NCBI RefSeq assembly: GCF_963675165.1
Contig: NC_087392.1
Span: forward strand, 2,247,001 to 2,311,000
Length of the DNA stretch: 64,000 nucleotides
Origin: Halichondria panicea
Lineage: Eukaryota > Porifera > Demospongiae > Suberitida > Halichondriidae
Reading direction: 5' to 3'
Below, in pieces: positions 1 to 12,500 of this stretch; position 1 is the first letter of the stretch, and each line of letters opens with the position of its first letter. The notes beneath the pieces were generated by a model. It worked only from the letters and a program-made list of their open reading frames with translations. It was not told where the DNA came from and did no database searches. The position numbers and the translations under genes are program-made.

Positions 1-683
1 TTTCCATCGTCTGTTTGGGTGAAGCAGAATTCACCAGCCATCATTTTATCTTCTGGGGAGATAGGAGGGTCGTGAAAAACAGAATCGTTTGGGTCAAGGT
101 CTAGGATGTCTTCTTCAGTCGGATCAATAACTTCATCAGTACTGAATGCAATAACATGACATAATATTATATTGATATGAATGTTAGACACACTTCAAAT
201 GCAATATAGAGTAGTTATAGCTATACACAATAATAATTACATATATACCTGTCATCTTTGACCACGTCACCCCCCACTCTTACTCCACTGACTTTAATGC
301 AGTAATGCAGGGCATTCTGCCTTCCATACACTCCGGCTGTAAGAATGCACACACACACAGTGTGCACGATGAGAGAATGGACCAACTACATGCACTAGCT
401 GACAGTACCTGATACACATTGAGAGACGACAACAGCTGACACGGTGGCTACTTGCAGCTCATCACCGTCAAAGCTTCGCTGAGTTGAGGAGTAGCGATAC
501 ACACAGCTCTGACTGGACTGTAGGGAAGGAACAGAAACACTCAAGACAAAATTCATAAGACAAAATTCATAAGACAAATTCCTATACCTCACAAGAGTCT
601 GTCGGTCGATACTGAGCCTTGCATACCACAAAGATCGAGGCGATGAAGACTATAGCTGCAACGTATCTTGCTTCTTTCTTCAT
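1..683 (-). CDS. vitellogenin-N-like secreted lipoprotein, copy A (5' part only)
   Basis: This is the 5' end of a minus-strand gene that continues past the left edge. The start codon is at 683. Exon 1 (683-588) encodes 32 residues with a clear signal peptide (basic MKKEAR, hydrophobic AAIVFIASIFVV, then CKAQ). Exon 2 (about 530-410), exon 3 (about 340-250) and the start of exon 4 (about 140-1) follow the same exon plan as copy B at 9571-14041, and exons, introns and upstream DNA are nearly the same in both. Exon 4 carries the acidic stretch EEDILDLDPNDS. By comparison with copy B it should be a secreted lipid-transfer type protein. Whether copy A is intact cannot be seen here. It is a tandem, same-strand paralogue of copy B. 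Confidence 0.75.
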
Positions 684-752
684 TCTCCAAATTTCTGTCT
701 ATCCACTGCGAGTCCGTAATTTTCAGTTAATTCTCCAAGTTATCTTCAGCGG

Positions 753-759
753 TTTTATA
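753..759 (-). promoter_or_regulatory. TATA box of vitellogenin-N-like copy A
   Basis: On the minus strand this reads TATAAAA, 70 bp upstream of the start codon at 683. The same box lies at the same distance in copy B (14111-14117), inside a conserved proximal promoter. Confidence 0.6.
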
Positions 760-1150
760 CCCGAGGGCTCCAAGGATGGGCCGAGATTATGACTTGGTAC
801 ACATTTAAAAAGGAAAGAGGGGGAAGGGATTGTGACTACTGTTTGATGGTCACCCACAAATTTGCTAAAGGGTTTCCTCATATACTGTAGTTTCAATATA
901 AGGGACGACTATAAGTGACAGTGATAATACTATTACGTCTAACTAGCACTCTAGGTCAACCCACACCATTCACCATTGCAATTACGAGTTGCTAGTAACT
1001 GACAGTAGGATCTTATGCAAAGTTTTCCCTACCCTCCCACTTAATGGGTAACTAGACTCTACATTATTTGACTTAGTCCAACAAAAGCCATCTAGGAATG
1101 CAGTTGTATCCACCTGATGTATGCATGCTGTCATCATTACATCATACTAG

Positions 1151-2650
1151 ACAAGTCTTCAGCAAACATCTAGTTAGTGTGTATGCTTCATGAATCATTA
1201 TCTTCTTGTCGAGGTTGTTGACCACACCCACTATTTTCTGAAATGTACACTCTCCTAGATTTTTATGCCTCGAGGCGTAGCCGCACGAGGGATACGGTAA
1301 AGCTGACTGTGTGTGTGTGTGTGTGTGTTGTGTGTGTCTGTTCCAGCTGTAACTGCTCAACGGTTGCAATGCGACGAAAGCTAACAGCTTCTATAGGCTT
1401 CTAGCCACGTTCTCTTGGATTTTGATTCGTGGATTAGCAAACTAAAGCTTCTTTCTCGAGTTATGGCTAGTTTGACTCACATTGAAGGCTGTTGCAGTCT
1501 CTTCAGAATCTTTCATAGCATCATCTGTCCGCACAAACTTTCTATTCAACATATGAGTTAGCCTTGCTAAAGCGCTAGCTTTTTGTTAGCTACAATACTC
1601 AGAAAATATCTGTTAAAGTGAATATAGGATTATGATACAGCCACTTTTATACTTACATGGTCGCACAGGAGGATAGTCAGGGTCAATCAAAGGATTCCAG
1701 ATAACTTTAGTTGCATTCCAATCGCCATTTTATAGAAAAGGGAACTTCTTAAACAAGCTGTTTCGGTCCAACGTATTCCCAGTCTTCTCATTTGAATTGT
1801 TTTCTTCATCAACGCATCCACCACTTACTGGTTTTGTCGAGATTTGGGCTTATTGTACTCAGTCTGTAGAGCCTTAACATGCCTATTGAACGAGGTTTCC
1901 TCTTCTCCGTCATCAGGAACAAGTGGAGGGCATACAACCACAGGCCTTTCCTTTTAGGTGAAACTTTAATAGGGTTTGTTTCACTTCTTCTATTATCCAA
2001 TTAGAATCAGATCTGGATCCAGGTTTATTACTTTGCTTCTTTCATTGAAAGACACTAGGATGGCTTTGGGTACTGGGTGACGCCATACACTTCACTTTTC
2101 TCTGACTATACAATTAATCGAGTAATAAATATGCAAGCCGTGCAGCACTCGACTAGATACCATTTACCACTACATAGTTATATATCACTGCAAGCGTTGA
2201 GTACAGCTACCCATTACCGCAACGCTCCTTGGAGGGTGAGCCAGACCATGACTGAAGGCTGTTATTATGGTTAGGAAGCCCCTCTAATTAATTAGAGGAG
2301 TGCAACCTCGCTAATTAGATAATGATTAAGCGTTTCTAATAATTATGTTACTCCCCTAATTAAGTACTTGGGGGTGAAGAGGTGGCCTAGACAACAGTCA
2401 TAGCCCATCGAACGAATGTCCTACCCCCAAGAAAAATTAATGCATCGAGTGCCCAAAGGTAATGATAGCTTAAATCCTTATCTTTTTCTACCTATCAATA
2501 TTGCGTCGGTGCACTCCAAATTTTCCATAATCTGCTATGTTGATTTTTGAGCATAGGAGTATCTCCTATGAATGAGCTTGGAAGGAGGTTCATCACCTAC
2601 AAAATTTGATAGTCTACAGTTATTATAGCTACACAGTTAATTGTATGTAC
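1151..2650. other. intergenic stretch, probably old interspersed repeats
   Basis: No convincing gene was found. It begins where the copy A/copy B duplication ends. A TG microsatellite lies at about 1306-1340, embedded in sequence that looks like a dispersed repeat. A minus-strand stretch at about 1650-2000 looks weakly coding (basic, short frames, a possible donor near 1655) but has no continuous frame and no domain I recognise. The AT-rich 2270-2360 part shows nothing clear. Confidence 0.4.
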
Positions 2651-2690
2651 CAGCAAAAAGCTTCACCCTGACACAGTCATTGACACTGAC

Positions 2691-2899
2691 CTGCATGTTG
2701 CTCGATCAGAAGTGGATGGTTGCTGGTTTGCAATTGCAGCTGGTTGCTGCTGGTGCTTTCTTGGTCTACCTACTCTCGGCTTCCCTAATGGCTTCTTAGC
2801 TGGAAGGTCAGGTCTGATACGGGGTCTGGCGGCAGCAGTTTCAACAGCGAAAAATATGTGATCTCTACCTCCATTTGTATGCAACGGCAATGTATGCAT
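2691..2899 (-). other. exon-like block with an AT-hook motif
   Basis: An open minus-strand frame encodes a basic segment containing KPRVGRPRKH, which fits the AT-hook core GRPRK, followed by a Gln/Ala/Ser-rich stretch. It ends at 2691 in a good splice donor (TGCAG followed by GTCAGT). No partner exon could be tied to it. It may be a leftover exon of a transposon-borne DNA-binding protein or an exon of an unrecognised gene. No function is assigned. Confidence 0.3.
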
Positions 2900-2984
2900 G
2901 CCTGGCGCATGCTATAGAGGCGAAAATATTACGTTTGGACGGAAGTGTCGCATATTTGGAGGGTTGCTTTAAATCGAATAAGTT

Positions 2985-3170
2985 CGTATAGCGGGTAATT
3001 TTTGTGGGCAAAATATTCGTAGTTTTCGTGGTTGAAGGTCTGGCCACGAATATTTTACCCACAAATGAAGCAACTTTGCCTACCTTTACCTGCAGTGCCA
3101 GCGGCAACCACGCATGACTAAAATTGCTCAACCACGAATATTTTGCCCCCCAAAAATTTCCCATAAAATT
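2985..3170. mobile_element. MITE, CCGTATAGCGGG family, decayed copy
   Basis: It starts with CGTATAGCGGGTAATTTTTG and contains inward-facing copies of ATATTCGTGGTT and its complement, closely matching the element at 39312-39517. The right terminal inverted repeat is decayed, so the end is approximate. The short open frame across it is a product of the palindrome-like structure, not a gene. Confidence 0.6.
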
Positions 3171-3269
3171 ATCTTTCTTGGAAAATTCTAACTTGTATTG
3201 CAAGCGAGCCAGGTGAACAATTTAATCACCATTACATGCAAGAATATTCCCAGGCCAGTCACTGAGTGT

Positions 3270-4011
3270 ATACGTGTGATAGCTGAACAAGTTCCAAACG
3301 AAATAAGAAGTATGGTGATTTCAGTACAATAAAATCCGAGACTTTAGAGTGCAACCCATGCATTTGAGCCCTATACCCGTTTTATCAAAAATAGAGGCAA
3401 CGAGCCTTTTAGAACATCAGTACAGGGTAATTATACCAGACACCATTGGACAACAAGGAGTATATATACATGCACGTGGCTGCAATCCGGACCTTATATT
3501 AAACAGTAAGCGCTGTTTTTTGGTCTTGTCTTTCCATGCACAAAAAGTGAAATAGACTTAATTATGACAACTTACCACTTTCCCTATAATTTATAATTGT
3601 AGAAATAGCTATAATACATTATTTACATTAAAGACATATAGGTCACATAAGTTAGCTAGCATAATTATAGTTCAAGATTCTCAATGTCATCGGATTTTCA
3701 CAGTAAATCCAGCTTCAGTATGCACCCACTGACCGTAATCGACGTTGGATTGTTTACAAAGCACTTCACCCTTGCTTACTCGATACTTGTGTGGTTTAAA
3801 ATTATTGTATATACTTTGAAGACAATGAAGTACACTCGAAGAGGGACTTTTATTAAGTGCGTTTCTGAATAAGTTCAGGCCGCACTTCTTGATACCATGG
3901 TCTTTATTTAAAATCAATAAATATTTTGTTTTTCCGTTTGCAAATATAAAGAGTCGAGTGACTCTTGATTTAGCTTGTTATAGGTATTAGCCCATTTTCT
4001 CATCCACCCAC

Positions 4012-4045
<34 letters not shown>

Positions 4046-7000
4046 GTGAACTAAAGAGAGGTGTCTACAAGAGAGCCAGCTGCTTGAACGAGGGGACGAG
4101 AGATCAATTATCTGAGCCATAATTAACGACCATGCAGTACTCCCACACTCATTTATGACAATTGAATAGAATTTGCTCGGAACTTTTGAAGCAACGAAGC
4201 CATCAACTATTAGAGTGTGGTGCATATACGTTACATCTTTCGTACTCTTTGCCTGTGCAGCATTGTATGCATTTGCAATTCTGAAAACACCACAGTCCAT
4301 TTCTCCTTCTTGCTGCTGTACAGGCTCAATGTAAACTTTGAGTTTGTTGTTTACCGCAAATTGATTGCCGTATATTTGAGCTAGCTGTACTTGAAGACTT
4401 GAGGTTAATCCTCCAGTTGAACAGCTGTCATATAGCCTCAGTTTTCCATTGGTGAGGCTGGAAACAACCCAGTGCTCTCTTTCCTCAACAAATAGTATCT
4501 GAACGGCTGCATATAATTATAGGCAATAATTATTATTATACACTATGTACATTACAGTAATATAATTAGTGATCCATGAGATAACATTATATAAGCCTAA
4601 CCCTTGCCTCTTACAACAGAGTCATGACATTGAATTGCTTTAAACTCTTTTTGAGTAAGTAATGTCGATTGAAGACCATGCAGATGAGGGAACTGATACC
4701 TCAGCACTTCATGGGCAGCATACATATGCTTGTCACATAGTTTTCCTCTCTTTACAACTGCCCTATCCCTGTAACGTAGATCTAAGTCAGGTATCCAGAG
4801 ACTCCCAGCATACCTGGTCTGAGCATGTACTATGTAGTTAGTAGTATATAATTGACCGTGCCTGATCACAAAATTAATGTCAGGAAAATTATAATTATAC
4901 ATGCCATGCACGTGGCTGACAGAAGTTACCTTTTGACTCTTAGGTATACAGACTGATTAGACTTTCGTCTCTTAGGTGGTGGTGGTGGACGGTCTAAGGG
5001 GACATCAATTGGTTGCAAATGAGTCACCACAGGTCCATGTGTAAGGCTCACGTCTGGTGTTGAGCAAAGTGGCATCTTTTGCTGCTCTTTGTCCATCACA
5101 GAACTTTGGCAAGTCTGGAATATACTTAGTGAGATGATAATTATACCCACACGCAGTTTTAGTATACACGCATGCATAATAGTTTTACCGTAATATACCT
5201 TGAGGGGTGTTGTTTTCTCATATCGTACATCCATTGACATAGTTCATTGACTTGACCACAAGTGCAGGTTAGATGTTTTACCATACTTTTTTGTCAGGAA
5301 AGTACCAGACTGGGGGTGTTGACGGATGTAAATGTAACAGGCTGTTCATTTCTAAGTAGCTGATGTCAGTGTTTTCTGCTTTTTTGAAGTCGTCAAACTG
5401 ATTGTGAAGGAGTGAATTGACGACCACGAAGTCAAACGCTTCAACTAAGTCTGGTTGATGGGTGTATGCTTTGTAAGCTAGCCACAGTGCCACATCAGTA
5501 TCTTTGCTCAAGCCATACTCGTGCTTGTTTTGAAAGAGGTACGATAACTGCAATGGAGAATTTTCAGTAATCTATATATATACTATCAAGTGTTAAAAAT
5601 GTACAATACAATACACTTAATATAGCAGTGAACTTACATCAAAATCATCATCCTCCTCACTTCTGTACAGATGTGTAGAAGCTCCTGTTCTGTATATACA
5701 GTCTCAAAAGGCTTGGATCAAACAGACATTCCATCAGAATAGGATCATCAAACCCACTGGAAACGTATTCTGAAGAGAGGCCAGGCGTATTATCCAGGAG
5801 TGTGGGTCCATTGAGATCCTCCATTTGGTCATTGAGCCCGTCCGGTGAAGTAGGGACATTGGGATCATCCAATGTGGTGGGGCCATTTTGATATTCTGGT
5901 GGGGTGGAACCATCGGATTTCTCTGGTGGGGTGGGGCCATTTGGATCTTCTGGTGGGGTGGGGCCATTGGATTTCTCTGGTTGCATGGGTAGAGCCATTG
6001 GATTTATCCGGTGGAGTTTGGCCACTGAGAGCTACATTAGGGATCGAATCTCATGCGCATGCAGGCTATACATGCATGTATATATGTGCAGTATCAAATT
6101 GCCGCCTGTGCTGGTAGCTAAATAAATACCTTTTTGTTCAACCAATGAAGAAGGATCTATATAAACCTGTATTATGCATGTGTTATTTATCACAATTATG
6201 GTATATATATATAGTTATAGGATTAGCTATATACATTCATATTTACCTTGAGACGTTTGATATTACATTTCTTTTTTAACACCTTCCCATCCAAGTCCTT
6301 AAGGGTATAGACACCCTTTCCATCTGAGGTCTTAATAATGTATGGTCCACTATACTTGTTTTCGAGCTTTCCACCTTTCCTCTCCTTTTGTTGGGTGTTC
6401 TCAACCAAAACCTTGATTCCAAGTTGCAGTTCCTAAATATAAAATGTATTTAATCAAACTGCACAGTTTGAAACAAACCCAGCTCATATATGCTTCGTAC
6501 ATCTAGCATTCGCACACATGAATGTGCAAGTGTATATACTTGCATGCAGCCTGTATAAATATATAAGGCTGTATAATTATATACCTCCGGTGAATGCCGT
6601 TTATCATAGCACTCCTTTTGCTTTTTTTGAGATTTTTTTATGTTTTCACCAGCTATGCTCTTTATATCTTCTTGCCTCTTGAGCATTTTCTCAATAAAAG
6701 CATCTGCAATTGTCTCTGTATCTATATCTTCACTGGTCACAACAGTGTCTGTTTCGTTTTGCTCTACATCTGCTTCAATCTATAGGCAGCCGAGCTTCAC
6801 GACGAAACATCATGAAGAATGCATGGCGAATAGCCGGTTGATCGGTGTTTCGACACTCGGTATGCAAACAGAATAGTTTCTAGCTTTGTATCCCAATCAT
6901 TGTGTGCTTCATTCACTAACTTGCTGAGAGAACGACAGATTGTCTGATTAAATCGCTCCGTGAGGCCATTAGTCTGAAAATTCAATGATTAGCCATAATA

Positions 7001-7990
7001 ATTATACCATAATTATAATAGTTGTATGTATTCACTCCTTTTTGCACTAGGTAAAAGTAAAACGTTTACTCCTTTAAATAAGTTTGAACTTCCTTTCTGG
7101 GGTGGTGTGAAAGTATATCTATATGCCATAATTTATTATAATTATGTGCATGCATGCTTCTTACTTGAGGATGATAGGCGGAAGTGATTCTATGCTGTGT
7201 GTTTGTTCTTTTAAAGAGTGCCTCAGTAACTTTATTGACAAATTCTCTTCCTTGGTCACTGAGGAAAACAGTAGGGCAGCCGTATGTGCAAAATACCTGC
7301 GTTACAGTAAATAATTATAACTAAGGGCCGTTGCATGCACAGCACATAATTATACCGAGTATAAGACGTTGGCTACTGACAATGCAGTTTTGTCTTTTAG
7401 AGCAGCAGCTACAGCCCACTTTGTGTAGTAGATAATCTGTAATTGTCATCAAGAACTTGTTTCCTGCTGGAGTTACAGGCAGAGGACCCACTAAATCCAT
7501 TCCAACCTGATACCAGGCTTCTTCTTTAACAGGAATGGGATGAAGTGTTGCATTAGTTTTATGCAACTTATGGTTTTGGCGCTGGCAGTGGTCACATGAA
7601 GCAATCTGCAAGAGAAATACCGTTCAATGCACCAAACACCTGCTATAACAAGGTAAATTTGAACTTACGTAGGCACATGCTGTCTTGTACATGTTTGGCC
7701 AGTAGTATCGTTGAGTTAGCTGAGAAAGTGTTTTGTCTCTTCCTATAGATGAGCTTGCCCATGGATGCTCTCAATGATCTTTCTTCTGTCTTCTTCACCT
7801 TCCACCCAACCTAGGAGTGTTCTTCTTATTTCCTCCTACATACTGCCCCCAAACAGCAGGAAATACTTCGCTCTTTTGCGGAGGCCACGCTTCTCCTTTT
7901 TGTCAGCGTCTGGTGGATACATGACTGATTGTAGGTAAGTAGTGATGGCAGCATATGGGTACGTCTCAGTTTCTTGCTTCCATTTGCAAC
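3270..7990 (-). mobile_element. Ginger1-like integrase/Ulp1 element, broken copy
   Basis: Read on the minus strand it holds, in order: an N-terminal region with a YPY motif and an HHCC zinc finger (about 7960-7560, SCDHCQRQN visible), an integrase core of Ty3/gypsy type (about 7610-6780, with GMDLVGPLP and TNGLTERFNQT), a GPY/F-type C-terminal module (about 6410-6240, YSGPYIIKTSDGKGVYTL), a Pro/Gly-rich linker with tandem repeats (about 6000-5700), and a Ulp1/C48 cysteine protease (about 4760-4230, with HWV, YDS and EGEMDCGVF placing His, Asp and Cys). An integrase with a GPY/F module joined to a Ulp1 protease, with no gag or reverse transcriptase in view, is the hallmark of Ginger1 cut-and-paste DNA transposons; a degraded Ty3/gypsy remnant is the alternative. 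Blocks are separated by intron-like gaps. The copy looks broken in several places and old. Ends and inverted repeats were not resolved. Confidence 0.6.
5833..5985 (-). repeat. 30-bp coding tandem repeat, about five units
   Basis: About five diverged units of 30 bp encode variants of NGPTPPE(D/K) plus two or three residues on the minus strand. It lies in the linker of the Ginger1-like element, between the integrase and protease blocks. Confidence 0.7.
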
Positions 7991-8142
7991 TTAGAGGAGC
8001 CAATTTGCACTTTGGAGTCCATTTTCACTGAGTTCGGAATTGTGGGAGCAATGTAGACTATACAGTAACTAAAATACTAGCCAAACTGTACATGCATTGT
8101 CTTTATATACACCTGATTCATTGACAACTAACTGTGTTTACA

Positions 8143-8200
8143 AGTCATGGTTACCAAGCTCTACTACACTAGTCAGCAAGAGAGCTTGGTCACCATGACT
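8143..8200. repeat. perfect-stem-like inverted repeat with 18-bp loop
   Basis: AGTCATGGTTACCAAGCTCT at 8143-8162 pairs with AGAGCTTGGTCACCATGACT at 8181-8200 with one mismatch. The phrase GTCAGCAAGAGAGCTTGGTC recurs at about 8295-8315. No gene is nearby; it may be the end of a small unidentified transposon. Confidence 0.6.
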
Positions 8201-8404
8201 TTGTGAATGGTAAGCACTATGTGGGAGACCTCAGACTCTACTTAGCATGATTGAGCGAGCCTGAGGGTGCTAGTGTGTAGTAAATCTGGACTATGTCAGC
8301 AAGAGAGCTTGGTCCCATGGGTCAGATTTATAGAGTCAGCACTGTAGGATAGAGTCAGCAGGGAATTTTACTTGAGCAAATGGTCAGCACTTTGTGGTTG
8401 CCCA

Positions 8405-8520
8405 TGCAGATCTATAGGGGCCCCATATCGCTGGAGGGGCCTCAAAGCGCTAGTGAAATAGGGCCGTGGGGGGGGCCCCAAATCGCTAGCGTTTTAGGGC
8501 CGGGGAGCCCCATATCGCTT
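8405..8520. repeat. GC-rich short repeat, three units
   Basis: Three diverged copies of a GGGGCCCCATATCGCT-like motif lie about 40-50 bp apart in an otherwise AT-rich stretch. Its base composition is unlike the flanks. Function unknown. Confidence 0.5.
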
Positions 8521-8629
8521 CTACACCGGCACTGCTATTCCTTTGATCTCATAGGTCAAATTAAACGTACATACAATCTGTAAGCGGCCCCTTCAACAAA
8601 CTCGCTTGCTGCTTAGTCTTCGTCTATAA

Positions 8630-9530
8630 ACAGCTGAGCAACAATTTCATACAGACATTTAATAATACACGTGTGACAGCTATAGAATTAAGAAGCCGGA
8701 TGGAACATCAGATTTCAGTGCAAGTTCCGAAGGTGAAGCCCATTATTTTGAGCCCTAAAGTTAACCGTTTTAGAAGGTAACTTGTTCTAGCAGTGGAACC
8801 GCTACAATTATAAATGACACCATTGGAACAAGGTTTTAGCCGTTATACAGAGAGTTGTTCGTAGTTGAGAGGTTTGATTATCATCCAACATGCACATGTA
8901 TTTCAAAAGCCAACTCCTGCTTTTAGCGAACTGGAACTGTACTAAATGCTTTTCTAGATCTTACAAGCTTTGAAAAGACTGCAGAGGCCAGCTAAAGCTA
9001 GGTTTTAGTTTATGGATCGTGCGCAAAAACGCATGTATCAGAAAACTGGTCCGTCTATGCATAGGAATAGCGAGGTGGCCACTATATAATTACATGGACT
9101 ATAAAGAACAATATCTCCCAACCTCTCTCGTCCTTCCTTCCCTACCCTCTGGTCTCTTAATTGAGTCTTTAATTTCCTCCCACATGGTTTGCATGGTAAT
9201 CTGCATGACCCTCTCTCTCTCTCTCTCTCTCAGGTGAACTAAAGAGAGGTGTCTACAAGATAGCCAGCTGCCTGGATGAGGGGAGGAGATATCCATTTTC
9301 TGAGCCACTACAAGAGATTGGGACATATACTTATAACATAAGTGCAATTATGGAATGGGCCTCGAACTCTGTTTTGCCATAACGATTAGTACTTCCGTGC
9401 ACATGCAACCTGATTGGTCATTTGCTACCTGTAGCGTACGACACAAATGAAGCCACCAACTTATGATTAGATCCATGTGCATGATATTGACTCTTACTGC
9501 TGTCGAATATCACGATGTCATGTTAGTTTC
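8630..9530 (-). mobile_element. tail remnant of a second Ginger1-like copy
   Basis: About 8670-8850 resembles 3275-3470 and about 9210-9500 resembles 4017-4240, in the same order and orientation. The shared parts include the CT microsatellite, the CAGGTGAACTAAAGAGAGGT stretch just after it, and the decayed 3' end of the Ulp1-protease coding region. It is therefore the downstream end of a second, older and mostly lost copy of the same family, lying next to the first. A patch at about 8790-8880 also resembles pogo/Tigger-type MITE ends. Confidence 0.5.
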
Positions 9531-9570
9531 AAATAATTCATGAGCAACAGCATGAGAACCATTATATCAA

Positions 9571-12500
9571 CTATATTGAGTAACATAAACTTGGTATTGG
9601 GTAATAGTCATTTATAGCTGAGTATAATTTATGTTGATAGTCTCTAAGGAATGTCTTGCATGCACGACTGGTTCCTTTAGGGTGCCGATGGGATACGAAT
9701 ACCGGGAATGCCCGGGGATCCAGGTCGAATGCCCGGGGATCCAATGAAGGGGGGTCGAATGGTAGGAGTCTTTATGGTCCTCAGGGTGAACACTAGAGGG
9801 GGTCTGATGGTGGGTATGGAACACACGGGGGTGGAGTCACATGAGCTCCAGATCTTGCGACGACTGAAACTGGGGAGGTTCCAACGCTTTGAGAGTTTGC
9901 TCCATCGCTTCTTAGAACCCCAGTAAAACTTGGGCTACAAGGACAAATAAAGTATAGTGCATGGTTTGTAGAACAAAGAATAATGTTCAGTATATTGCAT
10001 GGTTTGTAATAGCTAACAGAACATTACATACAGTAAATTCCAATAGTTACTACATACTGGAAAGATCTTGATTTTTCTTAGCTGGTAGTAAGCATAGATC
10101 TCAGCATAGTTGTTGGGCCAGCCGTGGTATACGTTGACACAGGCTTTGACCTTCTGGGTGGCATATCGGCAGTAGTGTATGCAAATCTCAGGCTCTAGCT
10201 CGTACGTGAAGCTGGCTGCAACCTCCACTCCTCCTCTCACCACCAGCTAGAAGGACAAACACACAGTGCATTATCACATAATTATGGTATATTAATTGTG
10301 CACAGCATGGGGAAATGTAACTAAGTGCACAGGCGACTTTCACACACTCACAAGTATTGTGGCACTGGCTCCTCCCTCTGCCCTCAGAGTGAGACTAGGA
10401 ATGAGACTGGCACATGCCTTCACCGACGTCTCGCACACTGACACTTTCACTTTTAGTCCGAGCTTGGCAGTCATGCCAATATAGAAGTCAAGTGTACCAA
10501 CATAGATGAAAATGCTGTACTTAAATCGGAATATCTTGATGGTTGTACTGTACAGATTCTTTGTGAGGGTGTTGCAACCGGAGGGTAGGGTGCCAGCTTC
10601 ATTAATGAGTGTCTTGCCAACAACTTTAGCGTAGATCTTCTGATAAATGCTGTTCCCTGTTCTTTGACGTAAGAACTCAGCTCTCAAAGCAGTAGCAGTC
10701 TTTCCAAAAGCATATCCCTTAGCAATCACTTTGGCAAACAATTTATACCCGTTTCCATTTGGCTTGATACCAGCAAATCCACCGGCCGCCACTTGTGCAT
10801 ACACTTTACTGATACCAAACTTTTTCCCCCAGATGTACGCTTTGTGTTTAGGATGATTGATGACATCATTTCTCCTTGAGGAATAGCTAGCAACGAGGTT
10901 GTAGATAGAGCTAGAAGCATCCCAGTCAGATCCTCTACGCACGCGAGCGTCATTGACGTCATCTCTTATGTCGTATGTCTCATCTTCATCAACAGGTCTC
11001 TCGATATTTTGAAGGACATTATTGTATTCCATTGCACGCTTTGTTCCGAGTTTCTGAAGGTAGTCCATCACTAATGAATGCAGTTTAGAGTCCTCGAAGA
11101 AGCCAATGGACGCTAGAGCATCGACGTATGTATCATGTGAGTCTTTGTCCTTTACTTTATCCAGTCCTTCGATCAACATTTGCACAATAGCTTCAACTTG
11201 ATCCTGGAACTGAGCTGAGAGGATGACATCTTTTAATTGTTCCTGTACCCTTTGATCGACTGAGTGGGCCTTGAGAGCGTTTATGGATGCCAGTTGTATA
11301 TCAAGATCCTTACTCTTCAAATACTTCAACACCGTCTGTATCGTCAGTTTACTGTCAGTGTTCCCCAACGCATGTATGTTATGAATGAGGGGGTGTATCT
11401 TCTTACTGGAGTCAACGGTAGCCTCCAGACGTTCCAGTCGATCGCTCAAATCCTTAACTACGGAGGTTTGTATTCCATGCTCTTTATCGCTCGCCAGGGC
11501 CCCATAAGCCAGCAATAGAGGATCCACACTGGTTGGAGAAGAGTCAATCGCATTCCTCACCATCTCAAGAAACTCGGGACGAGGGTTTCTGGTGAAAGCA
11601 ATGTGCGTGATGATACCATTTTTTTCTTCTTGGTCGACAGAGTCATAGTATGACTTGAGAAGAGCCTAGAAGGAATAAAACATGGATTATTATAGCTATA
11701 CCTTCCGGTTAAGCACATACTACCACTTAACAAACAGATACCGTATTACTAATATTTTGCGAGTGAAAAACCTTTGCGAATGAGCCAAATCAGCAGAAAA
11801 TTTTACCCTTTGCGATCTAACTATTGCGCTCTGCATGGCAAGGATCATGTGTAATTACTAGTAGGTTTCGCAGATTATAAATTGTTGTGAATTTATCAAC
11901 CATCGTAAAGTTCGCAAATGTTTGATGCTCGCAAAACATTCTATAATTAAAATATCTAACACTCAGAACACAAACAGCAGTAGTAATTTAAATCCACATA
12001 CAAAATCTAGGATTAAAACTTCATTATGCTATAAACCAAAGGGCAATTTGCTTGTATTCACCATTTGAGAGTCAAGGTGCCCCTCTGTAGCAAGAAGTGG
12101 GTAAATGAAGCTCCTCATCTTCATGTCTTCTATCTTGTCTGATCCCAGCAGCTGAGGGGAAAGTAGATATTAGAAGATGTGTCTGTTCTAAGAAGCCAAT
12201 ATCAAATCACTTTAAGTGTACTGTCTACATTCTGTTTCTGTCAATGCAACAACAAGCAATATAGATAATAATATCAACCTTTTCCAAGAAGGTGATAACC
12301 TCCCTGATTGCAGGCTTGACTCCTGGTGGTGGCTGGTACTCCCCCTCCAGTTCAACCAGCTGGTGGAGACGATCGGCTGAGCAATGAAGCATTCAATTGT
12401 GAACACCCACACATTAGTTAGGACTGAACACATTATTTTGGTTAGGGTGTTCAACCCACAATGAATAGTGTAACAACATTAGACAGCCATAAACACAATG

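Noticed and set aside
2865-3203. 112-residue minus-strand frame and a similar frame at 39125-39391
   Set aside because: Both run across copies of the CCGTATAGCGGG MITE; their similarity (KIFV-RP-TTKTTNILP) comes from the element's inverted repeats, not from a gene.
8670-9310. Reading 3270-4110 and 8670-9310 as long terminal repeats of one LTR element
   Set aside because: They are strongly diverged, include the end of the protease coding region, and no gag or reverse transcriptase lies between; two copies of one element explain them better.
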